Shown: positions 35,801 to 43,444 of the stretch, in pieces
How positions within the stretch are numbered: position 1 is the stretch's first letter
Layout: each line of letters opens with the position of its first letter
From: Tateyamaria sp947503385
GTDB lineage: Bacteria > Pseudomonadota > Alphaproteobacteria > Rhodobacterales > Rhodobacteraceae
Length of the DNA stretch: 64,000 bases
NCBI RefSeq assembly: GCF_051195235.1
Contig: NZ_JBNFZM010000011.1
Coordinates: 1-64,000 of the forward strand
Direction: 5' to 3'
Notes under the pieces: generated by a model
What the model saw: only the letters and a program-made list of their open reading frames with translations
What the model was told of the DNA's origin: nothing
The model's database searches: none
Program-made: the position numbers and the translations under genes

Positions 35801-35998
35801 ATGAAACAGGTGCCTAAACCAACCACCGACGACGATCTGATACAGGCGTTCCTCGACAAAGGAGGGGAGGTCAAAAAGGGCAAAACCAAACCGATGCCCG
35901 AAGGGCTTGGCCTCAGCAACAACCAATGGGGCAACAAGCTGACCAAAGAGGAAAAGGCCGCCCGCAAAGCCGCGGAAAAGCCAAAAACGGGCAGCTAG
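35801..35998 (+). CDS. Small conserved-looking hypothetical protein
   Basis: A 65-residue acidic-then-basic protein with a lysine-rich C-terminus (TKEEKAARKAAEKPKTGS). No signal peptide or membrane segment. The ATG at 35801 lacks an ideal Shine-Dalgarno. Its 3' end overlaps the convergent TIGR02466 gene by 4 bp. The composition looks like a genuine short gene; function unknown. Confidence 0.65.
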   Translation: MKQVPKPTTDDDLIQAFLDKGGEVKKGKTKPMPEGLGLSNNQWGNKLTKEEKAARKAAEKPKTGS

Positions 35999-36612
35999 TC
36001 CCAGCTGTAGTTAAAGCTGACGGACACACGCTCGTCCTCGGCCATGTTCATCGGCACCTCGTGCCGCAGCCAGCTTTCCCACAGCAGCACGTCGCCGACA
36101 TTTGGTTTGGCATAGTGGAACTGGCGCAGGTCCTCGGGCGCATCCTTTGTCCGGCTTGGGGAGGCCATCATCATAGGCAGGCGCGGGTCTTCGAGTTTTA
36201 ACGCTGAGGTCCCTTCGGGCATCGCAACATATGTCGTGCCGGAAATCACCGAATGCGGGTGGATGTGGCTGGTGTGAATGCCGCCCTCAGGCAGGATGTT
36301 GATCCAGATGCTGTCGAGCTTGAGGGCCTTGTCGCCCAGATCAAACGCCAATTCCTTGGCAAATGCCGCAACATGCGCGTCCAGCGCTTTGACCAGATCG
36401 GCAAAGATCGGAAACCGCCAGGGCAGATCGTCAAGCGAGGCATAAGACGTATAGCCCGGATACCCCTCCCGCTCGCACCAATCCTGCCCGGCCTCGTCAT
36501 CCTCGGCGATGGCATAGCAGTGTTGTTCCAGCTCGTCCGGGGCGACCTTGGGCGCGAATTCGGAGAGTGCGGCGTGGTAGAGACGGGTGGCGAAGAGGGA
36601 TTTGATGTTCAT
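35995..36612 (-). CDS. TIGR02466 family protein, putative 2-oxoglutarate/Fe(II) oxygenase
   Basis: A 205-residue protein matching the TIGR02466 group. The predicted iron ligands fit a double-stranded beta-helix: HTSHIHPHSVISG supplies the first histidine pair, WLRHEVPMN the distal histidine, and the arginine in DERVSVSFNYS would hold 2-oxoglutarate. The substrate is unknown in the family. The start is the ATG at 36612. Convergent with the small 65-residue gene. Confidence 0.85.
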   Translation of the reverse strand: MNIKSLFATRLYHAALSEFAPKVAPDELEQHCYAIAEDDEAGQDWCEREGYPGYTSYASLDDLPWRFPIFADLVKALDAHVAAFAKELAFDLGDKALKLDSIWINILPEGGIHTSHIHPHSVISGTTYVAMPEGTSALKLEDPRLPMMMASPSRTKDAPEDLRQFHYAKPNVGDVLLWESWLRHEVPMNMAEDERVSVSFNYSWD

Positions 36613-37538
36613 GTCGGTTCAATATCGTGGAACGCGACACCGGGCCAGTGCGGAGCGGGAGTTTTGCATCGACATTTGCGACTGAGCACCCGCTGATGGT
36701 CACAGCGCTGCTGCGCCTTGCTGCCGTCGCACGGGCACCTGTGCGTTTTTAGCGCCAGCGATACGACCGGCGTCAGGGTTCACTTGCATATTCGATATCG
36801 TCCCATTTTACGCCAGTGGGTCTGTTCAACGTCACGAGGACCAAAACAGGTTGCTGGGCTGTGCATTCAGAGATGAGGACCAATTCCGTGGGTGGGGTAC
36901 CGCGATAATCCAACCACTACTATAGCCGCGCGGCCGTCAGCGGTGATCGCGTCCGCCTCAATTGAAAGCGCGTCCACGCCAGGTTCGAACTCAATGATTT
37001 CGAAGAAGGCAAAGGCGGGGACGCCACCTCGGGACATACCATCCAGACGTCCGTTGACGTCAAAGAAATCAGGCGCCTCAATAACTGCGTCATGCGCGCG
37101 GACAATCAAAGTGTCTTGTCCCTCGCCAGCGGAGGCGTTGATCGGTCCGTTACGCTGACGATGCTGTTTCCATCTGTGCCGGTGAATGATCCACATCTCG
37201 GTGATGTCCAATTCGACACCGTCGACTGCGGTGTCTTCGGAGTTGGTCGCCGCATCATCATTGTTGTCACAGAAAGCGGCGGGCGCTACCCCAAACAACG
37301 CTTACAATGCAAAGGCATCAACTGCTTTGCCTCATTAAGTGTTTCGATAGGGTAGAGGGTGACGCGGGAGAGTGTCGCATTCAGGGCGCATGTCAGGCAT
37401 GGCGTGTTGAAATGGAATCAAGAAACACACTTGCCATACCCCCGGTGCCCCCATATACGGCCCGTCTAATCACCCACTCCACGGGAATCGGTGTCACGCC
37501 TTTGGCGGCTCCCTCGTGATGTTGAAAGGAAAAGGCGC
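36613..37538. other. Long region without an intact gene, upstream of rpmC
   Basis: About 925 bp where rplP and the rest of the S10 operon would usually lie. It holds a probable gene relic on the minus strand (36867-37298). No tRNA or terminator was recognised. The GC and codon bias are lower than in the flanks. Confidence 0.5.
36867..37298 (-). pseudogene. Possible relic of an RTX/calcium-binding-type surface protein
   Basis: The minus-strand frame contains SAGEGQDTLIVRAHDAVIE and FEIIEFEPGVDALSIEADAI, phrasing common in the C-terminal modules of RTX and related repeat-rich secreted proteins. Just upstream, the matching sequence (FTGTDGNSIVSVTD) is in a different frame, around 37145-37190, which suggests at least one frameshift. 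There is no convincing start site and no secretion gene nearby. It may be random, but the double match in two frames makes a decayed gene more likely. Confidence 0.35.
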
Positions 37539-37739
37539 ATGAACGCCCAGGAACTTCGGGATAAGACCCCGGACCAGCTTCGTGATGAACTGGTCAACTT
37601 GAAAAAAGAAGCCTTCAACCTGCGTTTCCAAGCCGCCACCGGCGCGCTTGAGAACCCCGCGCGGATGCGCCAGGTGCGCCGCGACGTGGCGCGGGTCAAT
37701 ACGATCCTCAACGAAAAAGCCCGAGCGGCTGCGGAATAA
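37539..37739 (+). CDS. rpmC: 50S ribosomal protein L29
   Basis: A 66-residue two-helix protein at the exit-tunnel end of the large subunit. NAQELRDKTPDQLRDELVNL and the C-terminal RRDVARVNTILNEK are characteristic. The ATG at 37539 is preceded by GAAAGGAAAAGG; an upstream in-frame start is ignored because it would add a basic tail not found in L29. First gene of the spc-type block here. Confidence 0.96.
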   Translation: MNAQELRDKTPDQLRDELVNLKKEAFNLRFQAATGALENPARMRQVRRDVARVNTILNEKARAAAE

Positions 37740-37751
37740 GGAAGACACGAT

Positions 37752-37982
37752 ATGCCCAAGCGTATTCTGACCGGCACCGTGACATCCGATGCCAACGCCC
37801 AAACAGTGACCGTGAGCGTCGAGCGCCGCTTTACGCACCCGGTTCTGAAAAAGACCATTCGTAAGTCCAAGAAGTACCGGGCGCACGACGAGAAAAACAC
37901 GTTCAAGGTCGGCGACAGCGTCCGCATCATCGAATGCGCGCCCAAGTCGAAAACAAAACGCTGGGAGGTGCTGGAGGCGTAA
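37752..37982 (+). CDS. rpsQ: 30S ribosomal protein S17
   Basis: A 76-residue OB-fold protein binding 16S rRNA. Typical are LTGTVTSDANAQTVTVSVER, HPVLKKTIRKSKKYRAHDE and the GDSVRIIECAPKSKTKRW end. Twelve bases after rpmC behind GGAAGACACG. Confidence 0.97.
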   Translation: MPKRILTGTVTSDANAQTVTVSVERRFTHPVLKKTIRKSKKYRAHDEKNTFKVGDSVRIIECAPKSKTKRWEVLEA

Positions 37983-38059
37983 GCCAACGGCATAGCCCAC
38001 ATTAATCGAAACCCTGGGGATCAGGCACGCATCGCCCCCCAAAGGTCGGGAGAAACCAA

Positions 38060-38428
38060 ATGATCCAGATGCAAACCAACCTGGATGTTGCTGACAACAG
38101 CGGCGCACGCCGTGTTCAGTGCATCAAGGTTCTGGGTGGTTCCAAGCGTAAATACGCATCCGTTGGCGACGTCATCGTCGTTTCGGTCAAGGAAGCCATC
38201 CCGCGCGGTCGCGTGAAAAAGGGTGACGTCCGCAAGGCCGTCGTCGTGCGCACCGCCAAAGAGGTCCGTCGCGAAGACGGCACCGCCATCCGTTTTGACC
38301 GCAACGCTGCTGTCATCCTGAACAACAACAACGAGCCCGTCGGCACCCGGATCTTTGGACCCGTCGTGCGCGAGCTGCGCGCGAAGAACTTCATGAAGAT
38401 CATCTCGCTTGCTCCGGAGGTGCTGTAA
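38060..38428 (+). CDS. rplN: 50S ribosomal protein L14
   Basis: A 122-residue beta-barrel protein of the large-subunit interface. MIQMQTNLDVADNSGARRV and the C-terminal ELRAKNFMKIISLAPEVL are invariant L14 features. It follows rpsQ by 77 bp. Confidence 0.98.
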   Translation: MIQMQTNLDVADNSGARRVQCIKVLGGSKRKYASVGDVIVVSVKEAIPRGRVKKGDVRKAVVVRTAKEVRREDGTAIRFDRNAAVILNNNNEPVGTRIFGPVVRELRAKNFMKIISLAPEVL

Positions 38429-38429
38429 C

Positions 38430-38735
38430 ATGGCTGCGAAACTGAAATCCGGCGACAAGGTCGTCGTGCTGACAGGCAAGGACAAGGGCAAGGAAGGCAC
38501 GATTTCTTCCGTTGACCCCAAGGCGAACAAAGCCGTCGTTGACGGCATCAACATCGCCATCCGCGCCACCCGTCAAACACAGCAATCGCAGGGCGGTCGC
38601 ATTCCCAAGGCGATGCCGGTCGACCTGAGCAACCTCGCGCTGCTGGATGCCAACGGCAAACCCACGCGCGTGGGCTTCAAGATGGACGGCGACAAGAAAG
38701 TGCGCTTTGCCAAGACAACAGGGGACGTGATCTGA
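38430..38735 (+). CDS. rplX: 50S ribosomal protein L24
   Basis: A 101-residue KOW-domain protein, one of the assembly initiators of the 50S subunit. KSGDKVVVLTGKDKGKEG is the KOW motif. The ATG at 38430 lies one base after the rplN stop, with CCGGAGG of rplN acting as Shine-Dalgarno. The stop overlaps rplE (TGATG). Confidence 0.97.
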   Translation: MAAKLKSGDKVVVLTGKDKGKEGTISSVDPKANKAVVDGINIAIRATRQTQQSQGGRIPKAMPVDLSNLALLDANGKPTRVGFKMDGDKKVRFAKTTGDVI

Positions 38736-39295
38736 TGCTCGACACTGCAAACTACACACCCCGCCTCAAGGATCAGTACAAGTCGACGATCCGTGCCGCG
38801 ATGAAAGAAGAGTTCGGCTACGGCAACGACATGCAGATCCCGCGTCTGGACAAGATCGTGCTGAACATTGGCTGTGGCGCCGAGGCTGTCCGTGACAGCA
38901 AAAAAGCCAAAGCCGCGGTCGAGGACCTGACCGCAATCGCCGGTCAGAAAGCCATGGCAACGCTCGCCAAGAAATCCATCGCGGGTTTCCGGGTGCGTGA
39001 AGAGATGCCTCTGGGCGCCAAGGTGACCCTGCGCGGCGACCGGATGTACGAATTCCTTGATCGCCTGATCACCATCGCGCTGCCCCGCGTCCGCGACTTT
39101 CGCGGCGTGAAGCCCAGCTTTGATGGTCGCGGCAACTTTGCCATGGGCATGAAAGAGCACATCGTGTTCCCCGAGATCGACTTCGACAAGGTCGACGAGG
39201 TCTGGGGCATGGACATCATCATCACCACCACCGCGAACACAGACGCGGAAGCAAAGAGCCTGTTGAAAGCCTTCAACATGCCCTTCAACGCGTAA
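38735..39295 (+). CDS. rplE: 50S ribosomal protein L5
   Basis: A 186-residue protein binding 5S rRNA in the central protuberance. PRLDKIVLNIGCGAEAV, KKSIAGFRVREEMPLGAKVTLR broken across the core, and GMDIIITTTANTDAEAKSLL at the end are diagnostic. Coupled to rplX by a one-base overlap. Confidence 0.98.
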   Translation: MLDTANYTPRLKDQYKSTIRAAMKEEFGYGNDMQIPRLDKIVLNIGCGAEAVRDSKKAKAAVEDLTAIAGQKAMATLAKKSIAGFRVREEMPLGAKVTLRGDRMYEFLDRLITIALPRVRDFRGVKPSFDGRGNFAMGMKEHIVFPEIDFDKVDEVWGMDIIITTTANTDAEAKSLLKAFNMPFNA

Positions 39296-39310
39296 GAGGG
39301 ATTAGAGAGA

Positions 39311-39616
39311 ATGGCTAAGAAATCCATGATCGCCCGCGAAGTGAAGCGTCAAAAGCTGGTGGAGAAATATGCTGCCAAGCGCGCTGAGCTCAAGGAAATC
39401 ATTTCCGACGAAAGCAAACCGATGGAAGAGCGCTTTCGCGCGTCGCTGAAGCTGGCAAAACTGCCCCGCAACAGCTCTGCCACACGTTTGCACAACCGCT
39501 GCCAGCTGACGGGACGGCCGCACGCGTATTACCGCAAGCTGAAAATCAGCCGTATCGCGTTGCGGGAACTTGGCTCCATGGGCCAGATCCCCGGCCTCGT
39601 GAAATCCAGCTGGTAA
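39311..39616 (+). CDS. rpsN: 30S ribosomal protein S14, zinc-free type
   Basis: A 101-residue S14. It lacks the zinc-binding CxxC pair and has the long form: MAKKSMIAREVKRQKLVEKY and NRCQLTGRPHAYYRKLKISR ending in MGQIPGLVKSSW. The length matches the 101-residue C-minus class. Confidence 0.97.
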   Translation: MAKKSMIAREVKRQKLVEKYAAKRAELKEIISDESKPMEERFRASLKLAKLPRNSSATRLHNRCQLTGRPHAYYRKLKISRIALRELGSMGQIPGLVKSSW

Positions 39617-39629
39617 GGGAGAGACAGAT

Positions 39630-40022
39630 ATGAATGATCCTATCGGCGATATGCTCACCCGTATCCGCAACAGCCAGATGCGCGGTAAATCCGTGGTCGA
39701 AACACCTGCGTCCAAACTGCGCGAGCGCGTGCTCGAAGTGCTGGCGGACGAAGGCTATATCCGCGGGTTTGAAAAAACCTCCGGTGCGGACGGCCACCCC
39801 GCTATTGAAATCAGCCTCAAGTATTACGAAGGCGAGCCTGTGATCCGCGAACTCAAGCGCGTGTCCAAGCCCGGCCGTCGCGTGTACATGGGCAAAGATG
39901 ACATCCCGTCGGTCCGTCAGGGCCTGGGCGTGTCGATTGTCTCCACCTCCAAAGGTGTGATGTCGGATGCAAATGCACGAGCGGCCAATGTTGGCGGCGA
40001 AGTGCTTTGCACGATCTTCTAA
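39630..40022 (+). CDS. rpsH: 30S ribosomal protein S8
   Basis: A 130-residue 16S rRNA-binding protein and, in E. coli, the translational repressor of the spc operon. MNDPIGDMLTRIRNSQMRGK and GLGVSIVSTSKGVMSDANAR are characteristic. Confidence 0.98.
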   Translation: MNDPIGDMLTRIRNSQMRGKSVVETPASKLRERVLEVLADEGYIRGFEKTSGADGHPAIEISLKYYEGEPVIRELKRVSKPGRRVYMGKDDIPSVRQGLGVSIVSTSKGVMSDANARAANVGGEVLCTIF

Positions 40023-40034
40023 GGAGCGCAGCAG

Positions 40035-40568
40035 ATGTCTCGTATTGGTAAGAAACCGGTCGATCTGCCCTCGGGTGTTTCCGCATCCGTCTCCGGTCAG
40101 ACGATCGAAGTGAAAGGGCCCAAGGGCACCCGCAGCTTCACCGCCACAGATGACGTGACCCTGAAGGTCGAAGACAACGTCGTGACCATCGAACCCCGCG
40201 GCCTGTCCAAGCGCGCGCGCCAGCAGTGGGGCATGTCCCGCACGCAGGTGCAGAACTGCGTGACGGGTGTGACCGAAGGTTTCAAGAAAGAGCTTGAAAT
40301 CCAAGGGGTTGGTTACCGGGCTCAGATGCAGGGCAACACCCTGAAACTGAACCTCGGCCTCAGCCACGATGTGGACTTTGTGGCGCCTGAAGGTGTTACA
40401 GTGACCGCGCCCAAGCAGACCGAGATCGTGGTCGAGGGCATCGACCAGCAACAGGTCGGCGAAGTGGCCGCGAAAATCCGCGAGTGGCGCAAGCCCGAGC
40501 CCTACAAGGGCAAAGGCATCCGCTACAAAGGCGAGTTTATCTTCCGTAAGGAAGGCAAGAAGAAGTAA
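40035..40568 (+). CDS. rplF: 50S ribosomal protein L6
   Basis: A 177-residue protein with two L6 repeats, near the factor-binding site. MSRIGKKPVDLPSGV at the start and the signature PEPYKGKGIRYKGEFIFRKE near the end identify it. It begins 12 bases after rpsH behind AAGGAGC. Confidence 0.98.
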   Translation: MSRIGKKPVDLPSGVSASVSGQTIEVKGPKGTRSFTATDDVTLKVEDNVVTIEPRGLSKRARQQWGMSRTQVQNCVTGVTEGFKKELEIQGVGYRAQMQGNTLKLNLGLSHDVDFVAPEGVTVTAPKQTEIVVEGIDQQQVGEVAAKIREWRKPEPYKGKGIRYKGEFIFRKEGKKK

Positions 40569-40579
40569 GGACCAGACAG

Positions 40580-40939
40580 ATGGCAAACAGCAAACGGACC
40601 CTGTTCCTCAAGCGCCGCCTGCGCGTCCGGAACAAACTGCGCAAGGTCAACGCCGGGCGTCCTCGCCTGACCGTGCACCGTTCAAACAAGAACATCAGCG
40701 TTCAGCTGATCGACGATGAGAACGGCGTAACCCTGGCCGCGGCCTCCACCCTCGAAAAAGACCTCGGGCTGGCGGGCAAGAACAACGTCGAAGCAGCCGC
40801 CAAGGTGGGTGCAGCGATTGCCGAACGCGCAAAGAAAGCGGGCGTCGAAGAAGCCTATTTCGATCGCGGCGGCTTCCTCTTTCATGGCAAGGTGAAGGCT
40901 CTGGCCGACGCTGCGCGTGAAGGCGGGCTCAAGATCTAA
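40580..40939 (+). CDS. rplR: 50S ribosomal protein L18
   Basis: A 119-residue 5S rRNA-binding protein. RRLRVRNKLRKVNAGRPRLT, HRSNKNISVQLIDDE and FDRGGFLFHGKVKALADAAR match L18. Confidence 0.98.
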   Translation: MANSKRTLFLKRRLRVRNKLRKVNAGRPRLTVHRSNKNISVQLIDDENGVTLAAASTLEKDLGLAGKNNVEAAAKVGAAIAERAKKAGVEEAYFDRGGFLFHGKVKALADAAREGGLKI

Positions 40940-40947
40940 GACCCTGT

Positions 40948-40967
40948 GGGTGGCGTCCGCGCCACCC
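40948..40967 (+). terminator. Hairpin between rplR and rpsE
   Basis: GGGTGGCG and CGCCACCC form an 8-bp stem with a four-base loop. No U-run follows, so it is more likely an mRNA-processing or pausing structure than a full terminator. Confidence 0.55.
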
Positions 40968-41041
40968 CGATGATCCGGGGGCATCCCGCCCACCAGGATT
41001 GAGTAGAACTGGCGCAAGCCACCCATCATAAGGACTGTCAA

Positions 41042-41620
41042 ATGGCAGAACGTGATAACCGCCGGGGCAACCGTCGCGACCGTGACGAAACCCCTGAATT
41101 CGCAGACCGTCTGGTCGCGATCAACCGTGTGTCGAAAACCGTGAAGGGTGGTAAGCGCTTTGGCTTTGCCGCACTTGTCGTTGTTGGCGACCAAAAAGGC
41201 CGCGTTGGCTTTGGCAAAGGCAAAGCCAAAGAGGTGCCCGAGGCGATCCGCAAGGCGACCGAGCAGGCCAAGCGCCAGATGATCCGCGTGCAACTGCGCG
41301 AAGGCCGCACCCTGCACCACGACATGGAAGGGCGCCACGGCGCCGGCAAAGTTGTGATGCGCACCGCCCCAGAGGGTACCGGTATCATCGCCGGTGGTCC
41401 GATGCGTGCCGTGTTCGAAATGCTGGGCATTAAGGACGTTGTGTCCAAGTCCATCGGCTCGCAAAACCCATACAACATGATCCGCGCCACCATCGACGGC
41501 CTGAAGAAAGAGCAATCGCCGCGCGCGGTCGCCCAGCGTCGTGGCAAGAAGGTCGGTGATATCCTGCCCAAGCGGGACGAAGCACCCGATGCGTCGGCTC
41601 AAGTGGCTGAGGAGGCCTAA
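41042..41620 (+). CDS. rpsE: 30S ribosomal protein S5
   Basis: A 192-residue protein with the double-stranded RNA-binding-like S5 domain (DRLVAINRVSKTVKGGKRF, VVGDQKGRVGFGKGKAKEVP) and the C-terminal domain (GTGIIAGGPMRAVFEMLGIK). It contributes to decoding fidelity. The N-terminal ~20 residues are basic and species-specific. The gap to rplR is unusually long (102 bp) and holds a hairpin. Confidence 0.98.
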   Translation: MAERDNRRGNRRDRDETPEFADRLVAINRVSKTVKGGKRFGFAALVVVGDQKGRVGFGKGKAKEVPEAIRKATEQAKRQMIRVQLREGRTLHHDMEGRHGAGKVVMRTAPEGTGIIAGGPMRAVFEMLGIKDVVSKSIGSQNPYNMIRATIDGLKKEQSPRAVAQRRGKKVGDILPKRDEAPDASAQVAEEA

Positions 41621-41625
41621 GTCAG

Positions 41626-41814
41626 ATGGCAAAGACAATCGTCGTCAAGCAAATCGGTTCGCCCATCCGTCGCCCCGCAGAACAGCGCGCGACCCTGATC
41701 GGTCTCGGGCTGAACAAAATGCACAAGACCCGCGAACTCGAAGACACACCTTCGGTCCGCGGCATGGTTCGCAAGATCCCGCATCTGGTCGAGATCATCG
41801 AAGAACGCGGCTGA
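41626..41814 (+). CDS. rpmD: 50S ribosomal protein L30
   Basis: A 62-residue protein: IVVKQIGSPIRRPAEQRATL and GLNKMHKTRELEDTPSVRGM are diagnostic. In most bacteria rplO follows directly. Here a terminator and an antisense gene do. Confidence 0.97.
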   Translation: MAKTIVVKQIGSPIRRPAEQRATLIGLGLNKMHKTRELEDTPSVRGMVRKIPHLVEIIEERG

Positions 41815-41834
41815 ACTACACGCCGACAACATGC

Positions 41835-41866
41835 AAAAGCCGCCCTCCGATCGGGGGCGGCTTTTT
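41835..41866. terminator. Bidirectional intrinsic terminator between rpmD and the antisense membrane gene
   Basis: AGCCGCCC (41838-41845) pairs with GGGCGGCT (41855-41862) around a 9-base loop, with AAAA before and TTTTT after. It can therefore stop transcription in both directions, rightward from rpmD and leftward from the convergent gene. Confidence 0.88.
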
Positions 41867-41898
41867 CTATGCCTGACGCACTGGGAGGACAGTGTGCG

Positions 41899-42537
41899 TC
41901 AGGCCAGATGGCGGCTGTAGGGCAGGGCGCTGCTACGCGCTGCCGCGACACGACCGCTCAGGATCGCGCTGACAATCATCGTGTTCAGCGTGAACAAGTA
42001 CAGCGGATAGGCCAGCAGCAGCCAGTCCACCTGCCCGACCGACAGAATGGCCAGGCTGGATGCGATGATGGAAATGCCCCATTTGACCAGCGTTTCGCTG
42101 GTGGGGCGGCAAAAGGCTTTGATCACCGTCAATGACCCGCCCAGCAGGCTGATCGTGATGGTCAGCGCCAGCGTATAGGCCGCGTTTTCGGTAAAGTACC
42201 ATACCACGAGGCCGATGATCGCCAGCCAGACGACCCGTTCGTCTGGGCGGGTGAGGAATACGCCTTTGCCGTGGGTGATCGACATCAGGAACACCGTCAC
42301 TGTGCCTGCGACCTGTGCCCCTGCAAACCACAATGTGGTTGTGGCACCCTCGGCATATTGTGCGGCCAGCGCCAGAGAACTCAGCAGTGTCCAGATCAGC
42401 CAAGAGGCGCGTTGCGGGTGGGTTTTGCCGCGCAGAATGTCACGTATATACGGCAGGTAGGCGACTATGCTCAGCGCGGCGGATAACATCCCCACCATAC
42501 GCTGAGCATCTGCGTCGAGATAAAAGAACGCTTGCAT
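41899..42537 (-). CDS. Integral membrane protein with PQ-loop-like segment
   Basis: A 212-residue hydrophobic protein with about seven helices. The N-terminal segment IVAYLPYIRDILRGKTHPQ followed by ASWLIWTLLS resembles the PQ-loop of small sugar or amino-acid exporters, but the remainder is not clearly SWEET. It lies antisense within the ribosomal block, convergent with rpmD and divergent from rplO. Function unknown. Confidence 0.75.
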   Translation of the reverse strand: MQAFFYLDADAQRMVGMLSAALSIVAYLPYIRDILRGKTHPQRASWLIWTLLSSLALAAQYAEGATTTLWFAGAQVAGTVTVFLMSITHGKGVFLTRPDERVVWLAIIGLVVWYFTENAAYTLALTITISLLGGSLTVIKAFCRPTSETLVKWGISIIASSLAILSVGQVDWLLLAYPLYLFTLNTMIVSAILSGRVAAARSSALPYSRHLA

Positions 42538-42856
42538 TCAAAAGTGCCCCAAAAGTTCGGCAAAATAGCCGGGCGTTTCAAAATTGAGAGGTCTAAAAAG
42601 AGTACCTGATGAATATGTAAGCCAGTGTGCGCTGAGGCGATATGGAGGAAAACCCCACCTTTCCGAAATTTGGGGGCCGCAATCCGAAATTTTCTGACGA
42701 AAACACGAAATTGCCCCACAACACTGCCGCTTGCACGGATCACGACACGACGTTATACGCCCCCGGTGGCCCAGTGCCACGTTCAGAATCAACCAAGAAA
42801 CGCCGTGGTTGGCCCGTCATCGCTTCGTGGGTCACATCCGGCAAAGGAGAAGCGAT
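42538..42856. other. Divergent intergenic region before rplO
   Basis: About 320 bp, AT-richer than the surroundings. It must hold the promoter for rplO-secY because a terminator ends the upstream unit. It includes three CGAAATT repeats at 21-bp steps (42664-42712) and the rplO Shine-Dalgarno AAAGGAGA. Confidence 0.65.
42664..42712. repeat. Three CGAAATT direct repeats spaced 21 bp apart
   Basis: CGAAATT starts at 42664, 42685 and 42706; the first two share the longer TCCGAAATTT. The spacing is exactly two helical turns, so a protein could sit on one face at all three. It lies upstream of rplO, about 145 to 195 bp before the start codon. Confidence 0.6.
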
Positions 42857-43327
42857 ATGAAACTGCATGAGCTGCAGGACAATCCTGGTGCAACCAAGCG
42901 CAAAAAGCGCGTCGGCCGTGGTCCCGGTTCGGGCATGGGTAAGATGGGTGGCCGGGGTATCAAAGGTCAGAAATCCCGTTCCGGCGTGGCCATCAATGGC
43001 TACGAAGGCGGTCAAATGCCCCTCTACCAACGTCTGCCCAAGCGGGGCTTTAACAAGCCCAACCGCAAAGAATTCGCCGTTGTGAACCTTGGTCTGATCC
43101 AGAAGTTCATCGACGCAGGCAAACTCGACGCGAAAAAGGCGATCGACGAAGATGCGCTGATCGCGTCCGGTCTCGTGCGTCGCAAGCGTGACGGTGTGCG
43201 TATTCTGGCCAAAGGCGACATCACGTCCAAAGTTGACATCTCCGTGACTGGCGCATCCAAATCGGCTGTTGAAGCCGTGGAAAAAGCCGGTGGCAGCCTC
43301 GCCGTTGCCGCAGCGGCCGCCGAGTAA
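42857..43327 (+). CDS. rplO: 50S ribosomal protein L15
   Basis: A 156-residue protein of the large subunit. MKLHELQDNPGATKRKKRVG, GPGSGMGKMGGRGIKGQKSR and GGQMPLYQRLPKRGFNKPNR are diagnostic. The true start is the ATG at 42857 behind AAAGGAGA. Confidence 0.98.
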   Translation: MKLHELQDNPGATKRKKRVGRGPGSGMGKMGGRGIKGQKSRSGVAINGYEGGQMPLYQRLPKRGFNKPNRKEFAVVNLGLIQKFIDAGKLDAKKAIDEDALIASGLVRRKRDGVRILAKGDITSKVDISVTGASKSAVEAVEKAGGSLAVAAAAAE

Positions 43328-43386
43328 GCTGAGCCATGGCTTGTGAGCCGCGCCCGCGCGGCTTACATAGTCCCTAGTTTTTCCCG

Positions 43387-43423
43387 ACGCCGTCCGCCGG
43401 AGAACCGTGCAGGACGGCGTTTT
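43387..43423 (+). terminator. Hairpin between rplO and secY (possible attenuator)
   Basis: ACGCCGTCC (43387-43395) pairs with GGACGGCGT (43412-43420) around a 16-base loop, followed by only three T residues. It lies 22 bp before the secY start. It may reduce read-through into secY rather than stop it. Confidence 0.6.
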
Positions 43424-43444
43424 GCCATAAAGGAACATGCCCGC

